Assembly: GCA_964386635.1 (NCBI GenBank)
Contig: CAYLRO010000077.1
Span: 1 to 7,298, forward strand
Source of the DNA: Sabulitectum sp964386635
GTDB lineage: Bacteria > Fermentibacterota > Fermentibacteria > Fermentibacterales > JCC-6
Direction: 5' to 3'
Length of the DNA: 7,298 nt
The notes beneath the pieces were generated by a model. That model did no database searches. It had not been told where the DNA came from and was given only the letters and a program-made list of their open reading frames with translations. Shown here piece after piece: positions 1 to 5,452 of this stretch (positions within the stretch are counted from its first letter, which is position 1; the number at the start of each line of letters is the position of its first letter). The position numbers and the translations under genes were made by a program.

Positions 1-467
1 TTTACATTGCCGGCATGGACGGTCTTCTTTATGCATTCGGCACTGGTCTCAGATACACGTATCTTGATGATCTCTACGGACAAACAGGCGACAATGAACT
101 GATAGCAACGGCATTCTCCGGTGGAGTTGCAGCAGCAGCTGACACTGTTAACTTTACAGTGACAGGCGCCGGTATAGACCTGGGTACAACAGATCAGCTT
201 CACCTTTCAGCCAGTCCCAACCCTTTTGTTTCCACTTCATCAATCTCATTTGACCTGTCAGCACAGGGAAATGTGTCAGTTGAAATCTTTGATCTTGCAG
301 GCCGCCGGGTAGCAACTCTTGTTAACAGCTCCATGACACAGGGACAGCACTCTGTTCAGTGGGATGGAACTGCAGACAGTGGAGAACAGGCGTCCGCAGG
401 ATTGTTCCTCTGTAGAATACAGTCAGGAGGAGTCATTGAAACAACAGGGCTCTGTCTGCTGAGGTAG
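1..467 (+). CDS. C-terminal part of a secreted protein with a FlgD-like / type IX-like sorting domain (5' end outside window)
   Basis: The open frame enters from the left edge (first full codon at 3) and ends at TAG 465-467, giving the last 154 residues. Residues 1-15 (YIAGMDGLLYAFGTG) look like the end of a PQQ/beta-propeller repeat of the 'DG.LYAF' kind. Residues 20-60 are a Gly/Ala/Thr-rich beta segment, then a short linker (GTTDQ). From about residue 67 to the end lies a domain of roughly 88 residues with the hallmarks of FlgD-like C-terminal domains: SPNPF, an amphipathic strand, VEIFDLAGRRVATL, then QWDGTADSG and the closing AGLFLCRI strand. Such domains act as outer-membrane secretion tags or surface anchors in FCB-type bacteria. 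The catalytic or binding part of the protein, if any, is upstream and unseen, so function cannot be assigned. Two cysteines (137 and 151) fall in the tag, which is not usual for it. Confidence 0.8.
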   Translation, partial: YIAGMDGLLYAFGTGLRYTYLDDLYGQTGDNELIATAFSGGVAAAADTVNFTVTGAGIDLGTTDQLHLSASPNPFVSTSSISFDLSAQGNVSVEIFDLAGRRVATLVNSSMTQGQHSVQWDGTADSGEQASAGLFLCRIQSGGVIETTGLCLLR

Positions 468-484
468 CAGAACCTTCTTTTCAC

Positions 485-509
485 AGGGACCTTATTCATT
501 CCGGTCCTT
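485..509 (+). terminator. weak hairpin after the first gene, possible terminator
   Basis: AGGGACC at 485-491 can pair with GGTCCTT at 503-509 (7 bp including one G-T pair) around an 11-base loop, 18 bases after the stop codon of the first gene. No T-run follows, so it is not a standard intrinsic terminator. It may be an mRNA 3' end-stabilising hairpin or chance. Confidence 0.3.
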
Positions 510-548
510 AGAATTAAATCAGCGATTCACTCTTTTGGAGATTGACTT

Positions 549-571
549 AACAGCAGGTAATTCTGCTTGTT
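549..571. promoter_or_regulatory. imperfect inverted repeat abutting the pruA -35 box, possible operator
   Basis: The core AGCAG (552-556) and CTGCT (563-567) is a perfect 5-bp inverted repeat with a 6-base spacer. It extends to AACAGCAG / CTGCTTGTT if one extra T in the right arm is allowed. The right arm runs into the TTGACA box at 570-575, a usual place for a repressor or activator site. No regulator is recognised from the sequence, and a short repeat like this can occur by chance. Confidence 0.3.
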
Positions 572-597
572 GACAATGCGATATGTTCAATTATCAT
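570..597 (+). promoter_or_regulatory. sigma70-type promoter of pruA
   Basis: A perfect -35 hexamer TTGACA (570-575) is followed after 16 bases by TATCAT (592-597), which matches the -10 consensus at five of six positions. Transcription would start near 604, leaving a leader of about 28 bases before the ATG at 632. This is the best two-box promoter in the window and implies that pruA is transcribed on its own and not from the upstream gene. Confidence 0.6.
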
Positions 598-621
598 AAC
601 GCTTGCCAGTTTACATTATAC

Positions 622-629
622 GGAGGTGG
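622..629 (+). promoter_or_regulatory. ribosome binding site that fixes the pruA start at 632
   Basis: GGAGGTGG lies with its GGAGG core 5 bases before ATG 632. A GTG at 626 is in the same frame but sits inside this Shine-Dalgarno sequence and would have no site of its own, so the ATG is preferred. Confidence 0.75.
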
Positions 630-631
630 TT

Positions 632-2257
632 ATGAACAACATCAATTATTCCATAGAGAAGCCTGAAAATGAGAAAGTGCTGTCTTATGCACCTGGTTGT
701 GCTGAGCGCTCTGCCCTTGAGTCTGAGCTTTCAAGGCAGTCTGAAACCGTTGTTGAGATCCCGGCTTTCATAGGCGGCAAAGAGATTCGTACAGGTGACC
801 TTGTAGATGTTCGGATGCCCCATGATCACGGCCACGTTCTAGCCCGGTTTCACCGGTGCGGAGAAGCGGAAATTACTTCAGCCTGCGACGCTGCAGTTGA
901 AGCTCAGAAGGAATGGATGCGGATTCCCTGGATCGAAAGAGCCTCGGTTTTCATGAAAGCGGCACATCTCATCAGTACCAGATACAGATCAAAGATCAAT
1001 GCGGCAACAATGCTGGGGCAGAGCAAGAATGCATATCAGGCTGAAATAGATTCTGCAGCGGAGACAATTGACTTTCTCAGAATGAACGCTGCTTTTGCAT
1101 CTGACATTTATGCCGGTCAGCCTGCTTCTGATCATGCTCACCTGAACAGGCTTGAGTACAGACCTCTTGAAGGATTTGTGCTGGCTATAACTCCCTTCAA
1201 CTTCACAGCGATTGCTGCAAATCTTCCAACAGCTCCTGCTCTTATGGGAAACACATCAGTATGGAAACCTGCTTCCAATGCTGTGCTTTCAAACTGGTAT
1301 GTGCTTCAGGTGCTTCGCGAGGCAGGGCTCCCTGACGGTGTGATTAATTTCATCCCCAGCAGGGGCAGTGTGTGCGGCAAAACTGTCACAGATCACAAAT
1401 ACCTTGCGGGAATTCACTTCACAGGGTCTACAGGAACATTCAACTGGCTCTGGAGACGAACAGGTGAAAACCTGTCAAAGTACATCTCATATCCCAGACT
1501 TGTGGGAGAGACCGGTGGGAAAGACTTCGTCTTTGCCTACCCGTCAGCTGAAGCCACAGCAGTGGCGGTTGCTCTTGCCAGAGGTGCATTCGAATACCAG
1601 GGACAGAAGTGCAGCGCAGCTTCCAGGGCATACATTCCAAAAAGCCTGTGGCCTTCCATCAGAGACCAGCTTGCGGAAATGACAGCCACCATGAAGGTGG
1701 GAGATGTGAGGGATTTCAGCAACTTCATGAATGCTGTGATTGATGAAGCTGCTTTTGACTCCATGACTCCCTACATTGACAGAGCTGTTGCCTCTCCCGA
1801 TGACAGGGTCATTTCAGGAGGAAGGTATGACAAGTCTCTTGGCTACTTCATTGAGCCGACAGTTGTCCAGGTAAGCAACCCGGGACATGAACTCATGGAA
1901 AACGAGCTGTTCGGACCGGTACTTGCAGTGTGGGTATATGATGATGACAAACTTGTTGAAACACTGGAAATACTTGATTCAACATCTCCCTATGCACTCA
2001 CAGGTGCGGTATTTGCCCGTGACAGAAGAGAGATTCTTCTTGCAATGGATAAGCTCAGTCACGCAGCAGGAAACTTCTACATCAATGACAAGCCTACCGG
2101 GGCTGTTGTTGGCCGTCAGCCTTTCGGAGGCGGAAGAGGTTCCGGAACCAATGACAAGGCAGGAAGTCATCTCAATCTGCTTCGGTGGGTAACCACCAGA
2201 ACAGTTAAGGAGAACTTTGCTCCGCCACTTGAATACAGCTATCCGTTCCTGAGCTGA
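632..2257 (+). CDS. pruA: L-glutamate gamma-semialdehyde dehydrogenase (1-pyrroline-5-carboxylate dehydrogenase)
   Basis: Oxidises L-glutamate 5-semialdehyde (the hydrated form of pyrroline-5-carboxylate) to glutamate with NAD+, the second step of proline breakdown and also a route from ornithine; cytosolic. The 541-residue length fits the stand-alone ALDH4A1-like family. The N-terminal stretch has the family's NEKVLSYAPG...ER and VEIPAFIGGKEIRTGD blocks (about residues 13-58) and MPHDHGHVLA (62-71). The ALDH catalytic set is complete: Asn190 in ITPFNF, Lys212 in WKPAS, FTGSTG near 263, Glu293 in VGETGGKD, and nucleophile Cys327 in GQKCSA. The C-terminal GRQPFGGGRGSGTNDKAG block (about 495-511) is the P5C dehydrogenase signature that separates it from other ALDHs. 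There is no proline dehydrogenase domain, so it is not a bifunctional PutA, and no prodh gene is in the window. It has its own promoter. The convergent peptidase gene ends 8 bases after its stop, leaving no room for a terminator. Confidence 0.96.
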   Translation: MNNINYSIEKPENEKVLSYAPGCAERSALESELSRQSETVVEIPAFIGGKEIRTGDLVDVRMPHDHGHVLARFHRCGEAEITSACDAAVEAQKEWMRIPWIERASVFMKAAHLISTRYRSKINAATMLGQSKNAYQAEIDSAAETIDFLRMNAAFASDIYAGQPASDHAHLNRLEYRPLEGFVLAITPFNFTAIAANLPTAPALMGNTSVWKPASNAVLSNWYVLQVLREAGLPDGVINFIPSRGSVCGKTVTDHKYLAGIHFTGSTGTFNWLWRRTGENLSKYISYPRLVGETGGKDFVFAYPSAEATAVAVALARGAFEYQGQKCSAASRAYIPKSLWPSIRDQLAEMTATMKVGDVRDFSNFMNAVIDEAAFDSMTPYIDRAVASPDDRVISGGRYDKSLGYFIEPTVVQVSNPGHELMENELFGPVLAVWVYDDDKLVETLEILDSTSPYALTGAVFARDRREILLAMDKLSHAAGNFYINDKPTGAVVGRQPFGGGRGSGTNDKAGSHLNLLRWVTTRTVKENFAPPLEYSYPFLS

Positions 2258-2265
2258 TTTGCAGT

Positions 2266-3690
2266 TTACCTCTGAAGCACAGTAAGGCGAACCGCGGCTT
2301 CATTCAGTCCATCTGTAACTTTTACCAGATAGATACCTGGTGAAAGCCCGGGTATCAACTGCTGGCTGGCTCCTTCAGGGAAGATGCTGCTCTGGCTGTT
2401 CACCACTCTTCCGTCAACTGAATAAACCGTAAGAGTTCCGGGTGTTGTCTCAGTAACTGATACGGTTAGAGATGCGGTGGAAGAAACTGGATTGCTCACA
2501 AGTGAAATTTGAATTCCAGCGGTGAAATCCTGATCGTCCTGTGCTGACTGCGCCGGTTCACCTATATCCAGAACAACTCCTTCAATGATGTTCATTCCGT
2601 AAGGCATGCCGGTGAGGGGGAAACTGTACCATCCGTTGCTGGACCCTCCCCAGCCGAAATTAATGTGGAAGAACTCGTCAGAATTGTATCCGTCCACAAC
2701 CACATTGTGGCCGTACTGCGGAACCTCATCTATGATGGCCAGATGTATTGGCATTGCATCCATCATGTTCTGGGTCATTCTCTGGAGAAGGTCGTCCGAA
2801 CTCTCGAAAAGAAGCTCGCTGTCCGCAAATCCGAAGCGGAGATAAGCAGCGTAAGCCTGCTCAACACCGAAAGTACCGGAAACTGAAGCAGTATAGACCT
2901 GTTTGCATGCTGCTCCGCTGGCATAAACGATTGCTCCCCTGTCGGAATCCGTGATGTGCCCTGAAGCATAGTGTGTTTCAAGGGTGTCCAGAAGGATATT
3001 CAATTCAGGCCATGACGGGAAATCATGAGTTTCATGATCATCATCTATCCAGTAGTACTCATGGTAGTTGTGATAGTAGTCATCATTATCGTCGTATCTT
3101 GTTCCATTAGTACATTCATGGAAATTCAGAATGCTTCCCATGGCAACCGCCGGACATCCTGCAACGCTTCGGGAGCCTGCGATAAGATCCATGGGGCAGT
3201 ACATGTTGTAGGGTGCACCCTGAGTCCAGTTTTCCTGAAGCCAGCCCTCAGTGGGTGATGAACCTGCAGGAGGCCACTGTTCCAGCTGGCCGCTGTCAGT
3301 TTCTTCCTGGAGGACAGTCTGCCAGTGTTCTCTGTTGGCCTGCCTTTGAGGGAGGTCGAGATATTCCGACCTTAAAGTTAAATCAGACTGCACCAGATCA
3401 ATGAGCGCACTGCTCTCACTTCCCGGTAACCGGCATGGGTTCACTGAAGCGTATGCTATTACAGGTGGAAGATCTGTATCTGCCGAGGTAATAACGTATC
3501 CTGCAGGGGACAGCTCGAACACATACGCCAGTGGAGTTCCTGTTTCCGTATTCGATATGGTGAAACTGTTGATAAGCTGATGGTTATCAGGCATCCTGAG
3601 CCTTGCTGCATATTCGGCTTCATGCAGTTCCAGCATTTCTCCGGAAGCTGTAAGGAATGCAAACAGCATAAACAGAAAATACTTTTTCAT
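2266..3690 (-). CDS. secreted C10 family (streptopain-like) cysteine peptidase with C-terminal sorting domain
   Basis: Exported thiol endopeptidase of 474 residues. Residues 1-17 (MKKYFLFMLFAFLTASG) form a classical signal peptide. About 22-130 resembles the C10 propeptide, with 'AYVFELSPAGYVITSADTDLPPVIAY' features (55-80) that inhibit the zymogen. The catalytic domain starts near 145: Cys179 in VAGCPAVAMGSILNFH is the nucleophile and His328 in YGHNVVVDGYN is its partner. Their separation of 149 is close to that in streptopain (148), and FHINFGWGG (341-349) supplies the family's conserved tail of the site. All key residues are present, so it should be active after processing. About 395-474 is a T9SS type A-like domain (SNPVSSTASLTV, VYSVDGRVV, LSPGIYLVKV). 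Residues 199-223 form an unusual acidic Tyr/His-rich loop. The start at 3690 follows AGGGGG (3695-3700) by 4 bases, and an extended -10 promoter lies just upstream. Likely role: extracellular protein digestion. Confidence 0.93.
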   Translation of the reverse strand: MKKYFLFMLFAFLTASGEMLELHEAEYAARLRMPDNHQLINSFTISNTETGTPLAYVFELSPAGYVITSADTDLPPVIAYASVNPCRLPGSESSALIDLVQSDLTLRSEYLDLPQRQANREHWQTVLQEETDSGQLEQWPPAGSSPTEGWLQENWTQGAPYNMYCPMDLIAGSRSVAGCPAVAMGSILNFHECTNGTRYDDNDDYYHNYHEYYWIDDDHETHDFPSWPELNILLDTLETHYASGHITDSDRGAIVYASGAACKQVYTASVSGTFGVEQAYAAYLRFGFADSELLFESSDDLLQRMTQNMMDAMPIHLAIIDEVPQYGHNVVVDGYNSDEFFHINFGWGGSSNGWYSFPLTGMPYGMNIIEGVVLDIGEPAQSAQDDQDFTAGIQISLVSNPVSSTASLTVSVTETTPGTLTVYSVDGRVVNSQSSIFPEGASQQLIPGLSPGIYLVKVTDGLNEAAVRLTVLQR

Positions 3691-3737
3691 TTATCCCCCT
3701 ATTAAATGATTGCCGGCGTCTGGGTGTTTGTTTGCGA

Positions 3738-3746
3738 ATTATAACA
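3738..3746 (-). promoter_or_regulatory. extended -10 promoter of the C10 peptidase gene
   Basis: Read on the minus strand this is TGTTATAAT, a perfect TGnTATAAT extended -10 element. No good -35 hexamer lies 15-19 bases upstream, which is expected for extended -10 promoters. Transcription would start near 3731, giving a leader of about 40 bases that contains the AGGGGG ribosome binding site. On the plus strand the same bases read TATAAC (3740-3745), which could serve the divergent gene at 3795, but no -35 partner supports that. Confidence 0.55.
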
Positions 3747-3794
3747 GGTTAAACCGACCCTGACCCTTTATGTTATGAAGGAAGGGAGTTTCAG

Positions 3795-4337
3795 ATGATA
3801 TGCTTTCTTTTTTTGCTGGCGGCGATAACACCTCCCGGTGAAGCGGATGCAATGGATGCCCTGGCTGCAGGAGAACTGTACCTGCAGACATTCGGGAGAA
3901 TGGCCGAAGGGGTTCATCGCGATGATTCCACAGGAATTCTTCTAAGCTCCATGGGTTGTGTTATGGATCATGAGAGAATGCAGTACATCTCAGATTGGAA
4001 CGACTTCATTATACACACCTGGGAATATCTGGGCAGTGACAGCACATTTTTCTTTATTCGTTCCGGAGAGGAGACTCTTGAGTATGGAAACTCCACTCTG
4101 ATTTACCGGGATCAGTGGGGTTCAGCTCAGACTGAGATTTACCCGGAAGAACTTGCCGGTATTGCACAGCTGGTGAGAAACAATGTTGATCAGGATACGG
4201 ATTCGTACGGATATCTGGAAATGTATTCACCTCTCTGGGAAGATACAGTATCTCTTGCGCTGCCTGCTGACAGGGGAGTTATAGAGAATATTCTTATCAG
4301 GGGCAGAGAGGCTGTCAGGGTTAACCGGCCTCTTTAA
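3795..4337 (+). CDS. small exported protein of unknown family
   Basis: I do not recognise this 180-residue protein. The start is well fixed: AAGGAAGGGAG (3778-3788) lies 6 bases before the ATG, and the frame is closed by a TAA at 3750 with no other start between. The N-terminus, MICFLFLLAAITPPGEADA, is a short hydrophobic segment with a plausible cleavage after about residue 17-19, but it has no Lys or Arg before the core. The mature part is acidic and mixed alpha/beta in feel, with several aromatic positions (Trp68, Trp76, Trp108, Trp148), a FFFIRSGEETLEYGNSTLIY strand pair (85-104), and one cysteine (55). No membrane helix, lipobox, repeat or catalytic motif is evident. It is divergent from the C10 peptidase across a shared 104-base promoter region and overlaps the convergent permease gene by 17 bases at the 3' end. 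A periplasmic or surface accessory role is possible but only a guess. Confidence 0.75.
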   Translation: MICFLFLLAAITPPGEADAMDALAAGELYLQTFGRMAEGVHRDDSTGILLSSMGCVMDHERMQYISDWNDFIIHTWEYLGSDSTFFFIRSGEETLEYGNSTLIYRDQWGSAQTEIYPEELAGIAQLVRNNVDQDTDSYGYLEMYSPLWEDTVSLALPADRGVIENILIRGREAVRVNRPL

Positions 4338-4339
4338 CC
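4319..4339. other. AT-rich hairpin spanning the overlapping stop codons of two convergent genes
   Basis: GGTTAA (4319-4324) pairs with TTAACC (4334-4339) around a 9-base loop. The same stretch holds two direct copies of TTAACCGG (4321-4328 and 4334-4341). The left copy supplies the minus-strand TAA of the permease gene, and the right copy supplies the plus-strand TAA of the unknown gene. The stem is short and lacks a T-tract, so a bidirectional terminator role is weakly supported. Confidence 0.3.
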
Positions 4340-5169
4340 GGTATCTGTGAGACAAGCATTCCGGCAAACATGAGAGCAGCTCCGGTAAGCTCAACAGCTG
4401 AGAGCCGTTCTCCCAGAACCAGCCAGCCACCCAGTGCGGCAAAAACCGCTTCAAGACTCATAATCAGTGCTGCCGGAGCCGGTTCAACCTTCTTCTGGGC
4501 AAAGATCTGGATAGTGAAAGCAACTCCAACAGATAAAACTCCGCTGTATGCCAGTGGAAGCCAGGCAGCCCTGGTTCCCGCCCATGATTCTTTCAGCACA
4601 ACTGAAGCAATCAGACTGAGCAGGGTTACTGTTCCGAACTGAACAACTGCAAACCCTCCAGGGTGATGCTCCTTTGCATATTTTCCTATAAGCCTTACAT
4701 GTACAGCCCACATGAAAGCTCCGGCAAGAACGAGAAGGTCACCTGGATTTACATCACCAATCCCGTCTGAAAAACTGAGGAACCAGAGTCCCGCTGTTGC
4801 CAGAACAATGCCTGTCCACATTCTCTTTCCCTCTCTGTGCCTGGTGAGCAGACCCAGCAGGGGAACAAAAACAATGTACAGACCTGTGATAAACCCTGCC
4901 TTGCCGGCGGATGTGTAAACGATTCCCCATTGCTGAAGTGCCGCGCCGGCGAAAAGGATAGACCCTGCAAAAACAGCCTGAAGCAGGAAGCTCTTACTTA
5001 TGAATCTGCCGAAGAGAGGAATAAGAACCAGGGTACCCAGAGCAAATCTGAGGGCGTTGAATGTCATGGGTCCCAGATGATCCATGCCTGCACGCTGTGC
5101 GGTAAAAGCAAGGCCCCAGATCACAGCTGTGACTACAAGAAGAACTCTGGAGGCATTCCGGCCTGGCAT
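4321..5169 (-). CDS. EamA-domain drug/metabolite transporter (DMT) superfamily permease
   Basis: Inner-membrane permease of 282 residues, the normal size for a two-EamA-repeat DMT protein. Ten hydrophobic segments can be read at roughly 8-26, 35-52, 61-79, 86-108, 117-133, 143-162, 171-193, 204-223, 231-252 and 258-275. Family blocks are clear: IWGLAFTAQRAGM (17-29) and RFALGTLVLIPL in the first repeat, SAGKAGFITGLYIVFVPLLG (87-106), and in the second repeat PAPAALIMSLEAVFAALGGWLVLGERLS (230-257) with the typical Gly-Glu-Arg turn. DMT members export or import small metabolites such as amino acids, their derivatives or vitamins; the substrate cannot be read from the sequence. The gene begins one base after the stop of the ThiS gene, with its AGGAGG site inside the last codons of thiS, so the two are co-transcribed and probably translationally coupled. 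Its 3' end overlaps the convergent unknown gene by 17 bases. Confidence 0.92.
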   Translation of the reverse strand: MPGRNASRVLLVVTAVIWGLAFTAQRAGMDHLGPMTFNALRFALGTLVLIPLFGRFISKSFLLQAVFAGSILFAGAALQQWGIVYTSAGKAGFITGLYIVFVPLLGLLTRHREGKRMWTGIVLATAGLWFLSFSDGIGDVNPGDLLVLAGAFMWAVHVRLIGKYAKEHHPGGFAVVQFGTVTLLSLIASVVLKESWAGTRAAWLPLAYSGVLSVGVAFTIQIFAQKKVEPAPAALIMSLEAVFAALGGWLVLGERLSAVELTGAALMFAGMLVSQIPVKEAG

Positions 5170-5170
5170 G

Positions 5171-5368
5171 TCAGCCTCCTGAGATGAGATGAATCACCTG
5201 AACATCTGCATTATCAGGGACGGTGGTTGTGTCGTAGTCAGCTCTTTTTACCAGTGTTCCATTTATCTTTGTCACAAGCATCCTGAAGGTGTAGTTCTTT
5301 GCTTTCAGAATGTCTCTTACTGTCATGTTTCTGAACCATTCAAGCGGTTTACCGTTTACTGTAATCAT
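5171..5368 (-). CDS. thiS: ThiS-type sulfur carrier protein (ubiquitin-like, C-terminal Gly-Gly)
   Basis: A 65-residue beta-grasp protein. It opens with MITVNGKPLEW, has MTVRDILKAKNY (15-26) for the first helix, then LVTKINGTLVKRADYDTT (31-48) and PDNADVQVIHLISGG at the end. The terminal Gly-Gly is the site that is adenylated and then converted to a thiocarboxylate, which gives sulfur to thiazole synthase (ThiG) in thiamine synthesis. Related carriers also serve other sulfur insertions, and MoaD is usually longer. No thiF, thiG or thiH lies beside it, so its pathway is not proven here. The start at 5368 follows AAGGAAG (5372-5378) by 3 bases. The stop is one base before the permease start, and the Gly-Gly codons double as that gene's ribosome binding site. 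The leader has no visible TPP riboswitch. Confidence 0.88.
   Translation of the reverse strand: MITVNGKPLEWFRNMTVRDILKAKNYTFRMLVTKINGTLVKRADYDTTTVPDNADVQVIHLISGG
5175..5180 (-). promoter_or_regulatory. ribosome binding site of the permease gene, embedded in the Gly-Gly codons of thiS
   Basis: On the minus strand AGGAGG is formed by the end of TCA plus GGA and GG of GGC, the Ser-Gly-Gly codons that end ThiS. It sits 5 bases before the permease ATG (5169-5167). It sets that start and ties translation of the two genes together. Confidence 0.75.
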
Positions 5369-5390
5369 GAACTTCCTTTCAGATGGCTGG

Positions 5391-5405
5391 AATATATCAC
5401 CGGTG
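5391..5405 (-). promoter_or_regulatory. candidate extended -10 promoter and adjoining palindrome for the thiS-permease unit
   Basis: Read on the minus strand, 5399-5391 is TGATATATT, an extended -10 (TGnTATAAT) with one mismatch; no good -35 box is seen. The 8-base palindrome CACCGGTG (5398-5405) overlaps its upstream edge and could be a regulator half-site or chance. Transcription would start near 5384, giving a short leader of about 16 bases. Confidence 0.4.
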
Positions 5406-5452
5406 GTGGTGTAACATCATCACAGTTGGTTAAACACTGAAAGGAGAAAGAG

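Noticed and set aside
626..631. GTG at 626 as the pruA start
   Set aside because: It lies inside the GGAGGTGG ribosome binding site, and ATG 632 has correct spacing. Using the GTG would add only two residues.
1368..1682. 104-codon plus-strand frame inside pruA
   Set aside because: It is out of frame within a fully conserved ALDH domain and has no ribosome binding site. It is a shadow frame.
2255..2302. Terminator for pruA and the convergent peptidase gene
   Set aside because: The gap between stops is 8 bases. The only pairing seen (GAAGC with GCTTC over a long loop) has no T-run and lies in coding sequence.
3025..3258. Plus-strand open frame whose product looks like a small membrane protein (runs of Ile, Val and Met)
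   Set aside because: It is the antisense shadow of the Asp/Tyr/His-rich loop of the C10 peptidase: reversed GAT/GAC/TAT/CAT codons give ATC/GTC/ATA/ATG. It has no ribosome site and the opposite strand is a complete gene.
4837..5187. 116-codon plus-strand frame opposite the permease gene
   Set aside because: It lies antisense to a well-formed DMT permease, its product is Cys/Lys-rich without family features, and no convincing start site is present.
5398..5410. GGT triplet run and CACCGGTG palindrome as a repeat element
   Set aside because: Only three GGT units and one 8-base palindrome are present, too short to call a repeat family. The palindrome is noted only with the promoter.
5369..5452. 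TPP riboswitch in the thiS leader
   Set aside because: The 84-base region is short and lacks the conserved CUGAGA and ACCUGA-type elements. What is present is a likely -10 and a ribosome site.
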